Origin: an uncultured Duncaniella sp.
GTDB taxonomy: Bacteria; Bacteroidota; Bacteroidia; Bacteroidales; Muribaculaceae
Assembly: GCA_910587515.1 (NCBI GenBank)
Contig: CAJULW010000015.1
Coordinates: forward strand, 1 to 6,309
Direction: 5' to 3'
Length of the DNA stretch: 6,309 nt
Part shown: positions 1-5,801 of the stretch, in pieces
Position numbering within the stretch: position 1 is the stretch's first letter
Layout: every line of letters begins with the position of its first letter
Program-made: the position numbers and the translations under genes
The notes under the pieces: generated by a model
Databases searched by the model: none
What the model was told of the DNA's origin: nothing
What the model saw: only the letters and a program-made list of their open reading frames with translations

Positions 1-83
1 TTCTGCACCCTAAAGAAAAGAGTAGCGATTTCGTTCTTCTCGTCCTGCTTGCGGATGAAGAACCGGGAAAGAGATTTTGCCAT
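1..83 (-). CDS. Probable tyrosine recombinase (integrase), N-terminal fragment
   Basis: Reading leftward from the ATG at 83-81, 27 codons are open to the window edge (MAKSLSRFFIRKQ..., then ...IATLFFRVQ). A short basic start followed by an RFFIRK-type beta strand and a second strand ending in FRVQ resembles the arm-type DNA-binding N-domain of Bacteroidetes phage-type or conjugative-transposon integrases. The catalytic domain lies outside the window, so the Arg/His/Tyr residues cannot be checked. A -7-like box (TAACTTTGC on the minus strand) lies 38 bases upstream, and the upstream DNA is full of short direct and inverted repeats, as expected beside an integrase that binds its own attachment region. 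If the call is right, the enzyme would integrate and excise a mobile element that extends to the left. The family call rests on only 27 residues and on context. Confidence 0.55.
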   Translation of the reverse strand, partial: MAKSLSRFFIRKQDEKNEIATLFFRVQ

Positions 84-120
84 AGAATCCAAGGTTCGAT
101 TCCCTTATGAATCGGACACT

Positions 121-129
121 GCAAAGTTA
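121..129 (-). promoter_or_regulatory. Candidate Bacteroidetes -7 box for the leftward integrase gene
   Basis: The minus strand reads TAACTTTGC, a full match to the TAnnTTTG -7 consensus of Bacteroidetes sigma-ABfr promoters. Initiation would fall near 115, giving a 5' leader of about 30 bases before the ATG at 83. No well-spaced -33 TTTG is present. The nearest TTG on that strand is at 156-154, a 24-base gap compared with the usual 19-21. A TCACTA repeat overlaps the spacer, so integrase or a partner could regulate its own promoter (inference). Confidence 0.45.
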
Positions 130-144
130 GTGACTTTTTCCGAA

Positions 145-168
145 TAGTCACTACAATAGTCACTACAA
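145..168. repeat. Tandem 12-bp repeat TAGTCACTACAA x2
   Basis: Two perfect, directly adjacent copies of TAGTCACTACAA (145-156 and 157-168). A partial third copy, GGTCACTACT, lies at 179-188, and an inverted TAGTGACT begins at 127. The array lies in the upstream region of the leftward integrase gene. Its position suggests an integrase arm site or operator, but that is inferred from placement only. Confidence 0.75.
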
Positions 169-296
169 TTTCTAAAACGGTCACTACTCGCCTAAATTGA
201 AAATCGTTTAATTTGCTTTAATATCAGAATATTAGTATATATTTGAATTTAATCAGATTGATAATAATTTAACATTTATATTGCTGGTGGCACCAC

Positions 297-333
297 AAAA
301 GACCGCTAATTCTCAATGAGTTAGCGGTCTTTT
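297..333. terminator. Perfect inverted repeat, probable bidirectional intrinsic terminator
   Basis: AAAAGACCGCTAA (297-309) and TTAGCGGTCTTTT (321-333) are exact reverse complements separated by 11 bases. Further pairs (U310-G320, U311-A319, C312-G318) reduce the loop to five bases. The stem ends in A-tract/T-tract on both sides, so RNA from either strand would form a GC-containing hairpin followed by U residues. No gene ends here. It may insulate the element from flanking transcription, or be a structured DNA site in the attachment region. Confidence 0.65.
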
Positions 334-353
334 ATTCATCCACACCCCTCCGG

Positions 354-373
354 GTCACCACAAAAGTCACCAC
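354..373. repeat. Direct repeat GTCACCAC x2, with related copies around it
   Basis: GTCACCAC occurs at 354-361 and again at 366-373, 12 bases from start to start, close to one helical turn. GGCACCACAAAA at 289-300 closely matches GGTCACCACAAAA at 353-365. Another GTCACCAC is at 600-607, paired with its inverse GTGGTGAC at 572-579. Together they look like recognition sites for one protein, most simply the adjacent integrase or its directionality factor (inference). Confidence 0.65.
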
Positions 374-452
374 ACCCACGCTAAGGCATTGTAATATTGC
401 ACGTTAGGCGTGTTGCGACAGTCGCATATCTTTTATTGTATTTATTTAATGC

Positions 453-465
453 GTTGATAATCAAC
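453..465. repeat. Perfect palindrome GTTGATAATCAAC
   Basis: Six-base arms GTTGAT (453-458) and ATCAAC (460-465) surround a single A. The overlapping AATCAACATGTAA (459-471) is a loose match to an IHF-type site. It could be an operator or a bending site, and nothing in the sequence identifies the protein. Confidence 0.5.
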
Positions 466-480
466 ATGTAAATCATCTCC

Positions 481-510
481 ATTCAAAATCATTCAGAATC
501 ATTCAACCCC
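481..510. repeat. 10-bp tandem repeat (ATTCARAATC-type), three units
   Basis: ATTCAAAATC, ATTCAGAATC and ATTCAACCCC follow each other with a strict 10-base period. The first two units differ at one base, and the third keeps only the ATTCA half. The period is close to a helical turn, so ATTCA faces one side of the DNA. A second 10-base-phased pair, ACTTTAAC at 534-541 and 544-551, follows shortly after. Confidence 0.7.
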
Positions 511-631
511 ACATCTCACCTCTGCAACCCCAAACTTTAACAGACTTTAACTATAATCGGGCGGTAAAAATGTGGTGACCTCAGCCAAAATCTCGTCAAG
601 TCACCACGCTAAAATATAAAATTTCGTTAAA

Positions 632-656
632 CTTTCAGTTTGGGTGGTACTGAAAG
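632..656. repeat. Inverted repeat CTTTCAGT/ACTGAAAG, 9-base spacer
   Basis: CTTTCAGT (632-639) and ACTGAAAG (649-656) are perfect inverted copies around a 9-base spacer. No T-tract follows on the plus strand, so a terminator is unlikely in that direction. Short inverted arms around a small spacer resemble the core crossover site of a tyrosine recombinase, and this one lies just outside the TCACCAC cluster. An operator for the downstream regulator gene is an equal alternative. Confidence 0.4.
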
Positions 657-742
657 AAGTAAAGAACCAGAACCGTTTGGACTCAACCGAGTAATATGTA
701 ATGTTTGGAGGGTTATCGGACCGAAATGTCGCTAATAATTTG

Positions 743-750
743 TAATTTTG
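743..750 (+). promoter_or_regulatory. Candidate -7 box of the regulator gene
   Basis: TAATTTTG at 743-750 matches TAnnTTTG exactly and implies initiation near 757, about 30 bases before the ATG at 788. The flanking bases GTAATTTTG are identical to the -7 region of the operon promoter at 2594-2602. There is no TTTG at the expected -33 position (about 718-723 reads TCGGAC), so the promoter may be weak or need an activator. Confidence 0.5.
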
Positions 751-787
751 TAGTTAGAAAGGACTTTGTAATGCCCTGACACTGGAT

Positions 788-2473
788 ATGGTTATAAAGA
801 AACTATTATATAGATGTCCGATACTGCTCATACTTGTCGCATTCTTCGCGACAACTTTCGGCGTGTCGTGTACCCATTCTCAGCAATCTGCCCAAATTAT
901 CTCAGACGCTGAAAGAATAGCAGATGTATATCCCGACAGCGCATTGACTATTTTGGAGTCGATAGACCCCTCAGACCTCAAAGCTGATTCTCTCAAAGCA
1001 AAATTCCATTACCTCAAGGCTTACGGTCACATGAAACGTAACCGTTCCATGATTGCGGACTCATTGATTTCCTTTGCCCACAATTATTATCGTGGAAAGG
1101 ATATAGTTAAAGATATCCGGAGTGGTACTGCACTTGCATTCTACAAGTTTTGGATTGGCGATACTCCCGGCTCTATTGCCATGCTTGATTCTCTTACGAG
1201 TTTGCCTGGTGTACCCGATTCTCTGATGGTGGAGGCATTGAGGATTCGTGTCTTGCTCGGTACGGCCGAATATCAAGGACGACAGATTATACCGTTGTCA
1301 AAAAGACTTTACGCACTCGAAACCGATACATTGAGAAAGATCGAGGCTAAATATATGCTTTTGGCCGGCTATGAATATGCGGAGGAAACCGATTCTGCCT
1401 TACTGCTTGTGGATGAACTTATAAATTATTCCCGCAGTCGTAAGTGGAGAGACAAGCAATTCATGTTTATGGTAGAACAGTCTCAGCTTCTTACTGAATC
1501 AGGACGGGATAGCCAAAGCGACAGACTTGTCGATGAAATATTCAGCAAGGCGGGGCTGGATAACGGAGCCGCCGATATGCTGCATTTCCAATATGCCATA
1601 AATGCGCTTAACAGAGGAGATGTGGACCGGGCAGCGCATCATCTTGCGGTTGCCGACAGTATAGCCTTAAATTTGAGAGGTGATGACAACGCTTACTTCC
1701 GCAGTTACAGCAATCTGCTCCATGCCATGATTGATTTCAAACGGACCGGACGTATAAAACTGACGCATATAAATGGTCTTAATAATCGTCAGAACGAGCG
1801 GTTAAACCGTGTGAAAGCCTCCCAGTGGGAATCTGAACGTGGCGCATTGCAACAGCAGAACCGTGCTCTGGCGTTGAAAGCCGACAGCGAGCACAAGACG
1901 GTGGTTATTCTCGTCATAAGTATTGTGGCTCTATTGATAGCAGGCGGCAGCGCATGGATTATCATATTGCGGCGTCAACGTGAACGTGACAATGAAGAAC
2001 GCATAGAGGCGTTGCAGAAAATGGTCGACGAATACAAATCGACACCTGTTAAAGAAACGGAGATAACTGATTCTTCCACATTGCGCGGAATCATGCTCAG
2101 GCAACTCGGTATTATCAAGATGGTTGCAGAGACTCCAACAGAGCAAAATCGAGAGATGCTGCGTAAAATATCCTCCATCGACGGAGAAACCAACGGCGAG
2201 CTTGTGGACTGGGAGAATCTCTTTGAATTGATCGATAACCTCTATTCCGGTTTTTATAGTAAGCTCCATCGGAAGTATGGCGAACTTCTCACTCAAAAAG
2301 AGGAACAGATAATTGTTCTTATGCTGGCTGGATTCTCGACTAAAGAGATAAGTGTGATAACCGGCCAGACAACCTCAACAATTTATGTCCGTAAATCGTC
2401 GATAAGGAAGAAGCTCGGAGTGCCCGAAAAGGAGGATATTGTCGTATTCCTTAAACAATGGGACAAGAATTAA
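788..2473 (+). CDS. Membrane-anchored transcriptional regulator: helical repeats, TM, LuxR-type HTH
   Basis: A 561-residue protein with the architecture of Bacteroidetes one-protein sensor/regulators. Residues 1-27 form a hydrophobic export signal, and Cys28 (...FGVSC) could be a lipidated lipobox cysteine. Residues about 32-320 are helix-rich, with TPR-like pairs such as YPDSALTILESID and two DSLL/DSALLL helices, and probably lie in the periplasm. A coiled-coil stretch (about 330-368, ending QQQNRALALKADSE) leads into one transmembrane helix (about 371-395), a basic stop-transfer RRQRER and another short coiled coil. Residues about 500-555 are a GerE/LuxR-type HTH (LTQKEEQIIVLMLAGFSTKE, then RKSSIRKKLGV), placing the DNA-binding part in the cytoplasm. 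The ATG at 788 is preferred because it starts the signal peptide and no earlier in-frame ATG follows the stop at 755. No kinase or receiver domain is visible. It probably controls the operon starting at 2633. The signal it senses is unknown. Confidence 0.88.
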   Translation: MVIKKLLYRCPILLILVAFFATTFGVSCTHSQQSAQIISDAERIADVYPDSALTILESIDPSDLKADSLKAKFHYLKAYGHMKRNRSMIADSLISFAHNYYRGKDIVKDIRSGTALAFYKFWIGDTPGSIAMLDSLTSLPGVPDSLMVEALRIRVLLGTAEYQGRQIIPLSKRLYALETDTLRKIEAKYMLLAGYEYAEETDSALLLVDELINYSRSRKWRDKQFMFMVEQSQLLTESGRDSQSDRLVDEIFSKAGLDNGAADMLHFQYAINALNRGDVDRAAHHLAVADSIALNLRGDDNAYFRSYSNLLHAMIDFKRTGRIKLTHINGLNNRQNERLNRVKASQWESERGALQQQNRALALKADSEHKTVVILVISIVALLIAGGSAWIIILRRQRERDNEERIEALQKMVDEYKSTPVKETEITDSSTLRGIMLRQLGIIKMVAETPTEQNREMLRKISSIDGETNGELVDWENLFELIDNLYSGFYSKLHRKYGELLTQKEEQIIVLMLAGFSTKEISVITGQTTSTIYVRKSSIRKKLGVPEKEDIVVFLKQWDKN

Positions 2474-2479
2474 GAGCCC

Positions 2480-2567
2480 ATTAAGACCGGACAACGCTAT
2501 ATTAAGACTTTTAAGAGATGCAACCTCTGATTTTCAGCAGGTTGCATCTTCTGTATTAAGACTTTTA
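2480..2567. promoter_or_regulatory. Candidate operator: three ATTAAGAC repeats before the operon promoter
   Basis: ATTAAGAC occurs at 2480-2487, 2501-2508 and 2555-2562. The last two copies are part of an identical 14-mer, TATTAAGACTTTTA (2500-2513 and 2554-2567). Start-to-start distances are 21 and 54 bases, about two and five helical turns. The last 14-mer ends three bases before the -33 TTTG at 2570, the usual place for an activator that contacts RNA polymerase. The upstream gene encodes an HTH regulator, so it is the natural candidate to bind. That is inference from position; the repeats themselves are seen directly. Confidence 0.5.
2516..2549 (+). terminator. Hairpin terminator after the regulator gene
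   Basis: AGATGCAACCT (2516-2526) and AGGTTGCATCT (2539-2549) form a perfect 11-bp stem. CTG/CAG (2527-2529/2535-2537) can extend it with one bulged C around a short AT loop. It begins 42 bases after the regulator stop codon. The tail (TCTGTATT) is only moderately T-rich, so termination may be incomplete. The hairpin sits between two copies of the 14-bp repeat, so the terminator and operator share this interval. Confidence 0.65.
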
Positions 2568-2569
2568 TA

Positions 2570-2602
2570 TTTGGAGTTAAAATCCCTTTAGACGTAATTT
2601 TG
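2570..2602 (+). promoter_or_regulatory. Bacteroidetes promoter of the lipoprotein/barrel operon
   Basis: TTTG at 2570-2573 (-33) and TAATTTTG at 2595-2602 (-7) are separated by 21 bases, an essentially ideal sigma-ABfr promoter. Initiation is expected near 2608, leaving a leader of about 25 bases. The transcribed leader contains CATCAG (2603-2608) and CTGATG (2623-2628), which can pair just before the ATG at 2633. No clear Shine-Dalgarno sequence is present, as is normal in this phylum. Confidence 0.8.
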
Positions 2603-2632
2603 CATCAGAAAATCATTAAAACCTGATGTGAA

Positions 2633-3049
2633 ATGAAAACAACAAACTACACTCTCGCACTTCTCATTCTGATGGTGTCAATCGCTATGGCTTCTTGCTC
2701 TATAGGCAAAGGAGACAGAAGGGATAAGAATCTTGAAGAGGCAACTCTTGCCCGTCTTGACTCTGTTTCCGGTATCCAATACGTAGGCATGTCTGACAGC
2801 CATGAGCTCGAAGGAGACAAATTCCAGACCATGATAATTTACTATGCCACGGATTCAATCGGTAACCGCACCGAATATAATGTACGTGTCACCACCAATG
2901 ATGACTGCTCAGAGATTTATTCCTGGGAGGTGATGGACACCCACATTCTCGGTGATGTCAAGCAAAAGGTGAACGACAAGATGAAAGAATCAGGGATTGA
3001 CATGGACGGTAGCCTGATAGATGCCCTTATTGAACTTAGAAAAAGATAA
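2633..3049 (+). CDS. Small lipoprotein of unknown function
   Basis: A 138-residue protein starting with an N-terminal Lys, a hydrophobic core and a lipobox MASC, so Cys22 is the expected lipidated residue after signal peptidase II cleavage. The mature part (about 117 residues) is charged and soluble-looking. It begins SIGKGDRRDK, has a beta-rich centre around FQTMIIYYATDSIG (residues about 64-77) and EYNVRVTTND, and ends in helices (about 107-137). No Bacteroidetes surface-export signal of the acidic type follows the cysteine, so its final side of the membrane is uncertain. I do not recognise a family. It is the first gene of an operon, 13 bases before an outer-membrane barrel gene, which suggests it is an accessory lipoprotein of that barrel. 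Confidence 0.85.
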   Translation: MKTTNYTLALLILMVSIAMASCSIGKGDRRDKNLEEATLARLDSVSGIQYVGMSDSHELEGDKFQTMIIYYATDSIGNRTEYNVRVTTNDDCSEIYSWEVMDTHILGDVKQKVNDKMKESGIDMDGSLIDALIELRKR

Positions 3050-3062
3050 ATACAAAAGCTAT

Positions 3063-5372
3063 ATGAAGAAGATACTTACACTTATAATGGTATTCATGGC
3101 CGTAGTTACGGTCTATGGCCGTGAGATTTCCGGTAAAGTGATCGGAGAAAATGACACCCCGCTCGACTTTGTCAACGTAGTATTGTACCGCGACTCAACC
3201 TATATCACAGGTACTGTGACCGAACAAACCGGTATGTTCTCCATTCATACCGATGTTGTCGGAACTCTCACCGCAAAATGTTCCTTTGTCGGTTATGAAA
3301 CATCAGAGGTTGCTGTCCCTGTTTCCGGCGATTTGGGTATCATCAGACTTGTGCCCGCTACGGTGGAACTTGGGGAAGTAGTGGTCCGCGCCTCAAGACC
3401 CTCAACTACGATGAAAGGCAATGCTCTCGTTACCAATGTTGAAGGAAGTTCGCTCGCCATTGCAGGTACGGCAAAGGATGTTCTGACTCGCGTACCGATG
3501 GTGGTAAACAACGGCGGCACACTGGAAGTATTCGGTAAAGGAACTCCGGTAATATATATCAACGGGCGCAAAGTCAATGACACCCAGGAACTCTCACAGC
3601 TAAATTCCAATGACATAAAGAATGTATCTGTCATTACCAATCCGGGAGCCTCCTATGCGGCCAACGTAAAGTCCGTAATCATTATACGCACAAAACCGCC
3701 CAAAGGTGATGGATTAAGCGGCACTTTCCGCACCGACAACGGTTTTCAACACTATTTCCGCACCGGAAACTCGCTCGATCTGAAATACCGCACAGGAGGA
3801 CTTGAACTCTTCGCCAACTGCGGCTGGTGGTACGGCAATAACCGCGATGACCGTTCAAACGACATGACTACTAACACTGTGTCAGGTACATATTATCAGT
3901 CGCTCCGGACAATGGGCAAGCAGTCATACAACGATATGACCGGCAAAATCGGATTTTCCTTCATGTTCAATGAAAAACACAGCATCGGTGCTTACTATCA
4001 GAACAGTTGGAACCGCCACCATCTGACCGGGACGATTCCAAGTGAAGTCTGGCAGAACGGAGCTTTGCTTGACCGCTATAATTCTGATGTAAACAACAGA
4101 TCCACAGCTCTGCCGCGCCATAATGTCAATCTTTATTATAACGGAATGGTAGGAAAGTTCAATATTGACTTTAACGCTGATTATATCTGGTATAAAAACC
4201 GTGAACTTTCATTGAGTGACGAACTCAGTGAAACAGGAGATGACCGCAATGTCAGCACCGAATCGACCAACCGTAACCGTATGTTTGCCGAAAAATTAGT
4301 TGTCAGTCATCCTCTTTGGCAGGGTCAGATAAGATTTGGAGAGGAATATACAAATACTCGCACCACGAATCTCTTTGCCGCAAACATCCCTGAGGTTCCA
4401 GATGCCGATAACCGTGTGGATGAAAGCAATATCGCCGCTTTTGTGGAGTTCGGACGGCAATTAGGACGTTTCAATGTCGGTGTAGGACTCCGCTATGAGC
4501 ATGTGAAATTCGATTATTTCGAGATGGGAGAGCATCGCGACGGCCAAAGCAAAACCTATAATAATCTGTTTCCCTCCCTGAATATCGCAACTCAAATAGG
4601 AAAGGTCCGTATGGGACTGAACTATTCAGGCAAGACCGTTCGCCCCGGCTATGGACAGCTCGACGGAGCCGTCAGCTATATCAACCGCCTGACCTATGAG
4701 ACAGGCAACCCATATCTGAAACCCACAAAAATGCAAACTGTGGAATATATGGCACAGTGGCGCCAGTTCTTCGCGCAGGTGTCATATACCTACTTCAAGG
4801 ACGGTGTGTACCACATCACAGAGCCTTACGGAACGGACGGGGAGGCAACAATCATACGCACGGCAAATCTTGACCATCGCCATTATCTTCAGGCATTTGT
4901 TGGCGGTCAGTTCAAAGTCGGGATGTGGTCACCTCGCGTGAATGTCGGCATGATGAAGCAATGGCTCACCCTCCCAGTTGACGGTAAGCCGATGAATATG
5001 AATACTCCGGGCTTCCTGTTCCAGTGGCAGAACGCCATTCATCTCCCCTTTGACATCTGGCTTAATGTTGATGCACAGTTGATGACACATTCATGGGACA
5101 ACAACATGAAACTGTCGAATACTCCCTGCTATGTCAATGCAAAAATTTATAAGGGTTTCTTCAACAATGCTTTCAGCGTGACACTTGAGGCGAAAGACCT
5201 GTTCAATACATCTCAGCGAGATGCTATAATGTATAGCGATGCCGTGCAGATTGTACAGAAGAATTTTTCGCCCGGTCGATCGGTAATGCTCACCCTGCAG
5301 TACCGCTTCAACACCACCCGCGACCGCTATCGTGGCGCAGGTGCCGGCAATAACGAAAAATCACGCTTTTAA
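3063..5372 (+). CDS. Outer-membrane beta-barrel protein, TonB-dependent-receptor-like (OMP_b-brl_3 type)
   Basis: A 769-residue protein counted from the ATG at 3063. Residues 1-19 form a signal peptide. Residues about 20-96 are a carboxypeptidase-regulatory-like beta-sandwich (REISGKVIGENDTPLDFVNV, later CSFVGYET). Residues about 100-212 are a plug-like domain, with VELGEVVV and then VIYINGRKVNDTQELSQL, VITNPGASYAA and VIIIRTK. From about 215 to the end, alternating aromatic strands with Asn/Arg-rich loops indicate a large barrel. The C-terminus (RFNTTRDRYRGAGAGNNEKS) carries the basic GxGAGxxEK tail I associate with this Bacteroidetes family, so the gene appears complete. The start at 3063 is chosen because an ORF opening at 3021 would put 14 charged residues before the signal peptide and overlap the preceding gene. 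It differs from SusC: no SusD partner is present. The substrate is unknown; transport or envelope assembly are the likely roles. Confidence 0.9.
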   Translation: MKKILTLIMVFMAVVTVYGREISGKVIGENDTPLDFVNVVLYRDSTYITGTVTEQTGMFSIHTDVVGTLTAKCSFVGYETSEVAVPVSGDLGIIRLVPATVELGEVVVRASRPSTTMKGNALVTNVEGSSLAIAGTAKDVLTRVPMVVNNGGTLEVFGKGTPVIYINGRKVNDTQELSQLNSNDIKNVSVITNPGASYAANVKSVIIIRTKPPKGDGLSGTFRTDNGFQHYFRTGNSLDLKYRTGGLELFANCGWWYGNNRDDRSNDMTTNTVSGTYYQSLRTMGKQSYNDMTGKIGFSFMFNEKHSIGAYYQNSWNRHHLTGTIPSEVWQNGALLDRYNSDVNNRSTALPRHNVNLYYNGMVGKFNIDFNADYIWYKNRELSLSDELSETGDDRNVSTESTNRNRMFAEKLVVSHPLWQGQIRFGEEYTNTRTTNLFAANIPEVPDADNRVDESNIAAFVEFGRQLGRFNVGVGLRYEHVKFDYFEMGEHRDGQSKTYNNLFPSLNIATQIGKVRMGLNYSGKTVRPGYGQLDGAVSYINRLTYETGNPYLKPTKMQTVEYMAQWRQFFAQVSYTYFKDGVYHITEPYGTDGEATIIRTANLDHRHYLQAFVGGQFKVGMWSPRVNVGMMKQWLTLPVDGKPMNMNTPGFLFQWQNAIHLPFDIWLNVDAQLMTHSWDNNMKLSNTPCYVNAKIYKGFFNNAFSVTLEAKDLFNTSQRDAIMYSDAVQIVQKNFSPGRSVMLTLQYRFNTTRDRYRGAGAGNNEKSRF

Positions 5373-5382
5373 TTCACTTAAT

Positions 5383-5709
5383 ATGAAACATATAATATTT
5401 ACAATGCTTGCGTTGTTGTTCAGCTTAGTTGTCAATGCAAAGCCCCAATGCCAAGGTTTCAATAATTACAATGACAAGGTGACTATTGTCTTTACAGATG
5501 ACAATGCTGGAGAACAATATACTGTTACCGATGTAAAACTCATTCCAACATGGAGAGGACAAGAGTATCAGGCGACTTCGGTTAAGGCAACCGTAAAGGA
5601 CGGTGTCGCCACTGTAACACTCGTCTTTCCCCATATCACCCAATTCTCAAATCCGAAAGTAACTCTTAGGATTAACGGAAAGAAAAAATCCTTCAAAGTC
5701 TGCCAATAA
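5383..5709 (+). CDS. Small exported protein of unknown function
   Basis: A 108-residue protein. Residues 1-19 form a clear signal peptide ending VVNA before KPQ, consistent with signal peptidase I cleavage, so it is not a lipoprotein. The mature part (about 89 residues) is strongly beta-forming: KVTIVFTD, QYTVTDVKLIPT, ATSVKATVKDGVATVTLVF and KVTLRINGKKKSFKV suggest a small Ig-like sandwich. Its two cysteines lie near the ends (residues 23 and 107), well placed for a disulfide that closes the domain. The start at 5383 is chosen because the ORF from 5332 would put 17 non-signal residues in front and overlap the barrel gene. It begins 10 bases after the barrel stop codon, so it is co-transcribed and probably a periplasmic or secreted partner of the barrel. 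I recognise no family. Confidence 0.8.
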   Translation: MKHIIFTMLALLFSLVVNAKPQCQGFNNYNDKVTIVFTDDNAGEQYTVTDVKLIPTWRGQEYQATSVKATVKDGVATVTLVFPHITQFSNPKVTLRINGKKKSFKVCQ

Positions 5710-5801
5710 TCCGATTGATGAACAAATAGCCTAATTCATGCAAGAAAACATTAAATAGACAAAAATAGGCAACCCCAGCAGTGTTGTAGGGAATTTGACA
5801 A

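Larger units (their letters stand above)
84..787. other. Repeat-rich non-coding region beside the integrase; possible attachment-site region
   Basis: I find no convincing gene in these 704 bases. The stretch from about 190 to 285 is very AT-rich. Copies of a TCAC(C/T)AC motif occur at 145-156 and 157-168 (tandem TAGTCACTACAA), 179-188, 289-300, 354-361, 366-373 and 600-607. Inverted copies lie at 127-135 and 572-579. CCACGCTAA is repeated at 376-384 and 604-612. Other structures are a perfect hairpin (297-333), a palindrome (453-465), a 10-bp tandem repeat (481-510) and an inverted repeat (632-656). Integrase and excision-factor arm sites of mobile elements are typically short dispersed repeats like these, next to the integrase gene. 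The right-hand part must also contain the promoter of the regulator at 788. Confidence 0.5.

Noticed and set aside
93..103. GGTTCGATTCC, resembling a tRNA T-loop, with CGATTC/GAATCG arms at 97-114
   Set aside because: No acceptor stem, anticodon arm or CCA end can be folded around it, and it lies in the leader of the leftward integrase gene. I treat it as coincidence.
701..745. Short plus-strand frame of 14 codons starting with ATG at 701
   Set aside because: It has no ribosome binding site, would be upstream of the predicted transcription start of the regulator, and shows no protein features.
84..787. CRISPR array
   Set aside because: The repeats here are 8-14 bases long, irregularly spaced and in both orientations, with no uniform repeat-spacer pattern and no cas gene in the window.
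1061..2296. Antisense open frames within the regulator gene
   Set aside because: They lie inside a clearly coding plus-strand gene and have no promoter or protein-like composition of their own.
3021..3062. Upstream in-frame start for the barrel gene
   Set aside because: It would add 14 charged residues before a clear signal peptide and overlap the lipoprotein gene by 29 bases. The ATG at 3063 fits better.
5332..5382. Upstream in-frame start for the small exported protein
   Set aside because: It lies inside the barrel coding sequence and would put 17 polar residues before the signal peptide starting at 5383.
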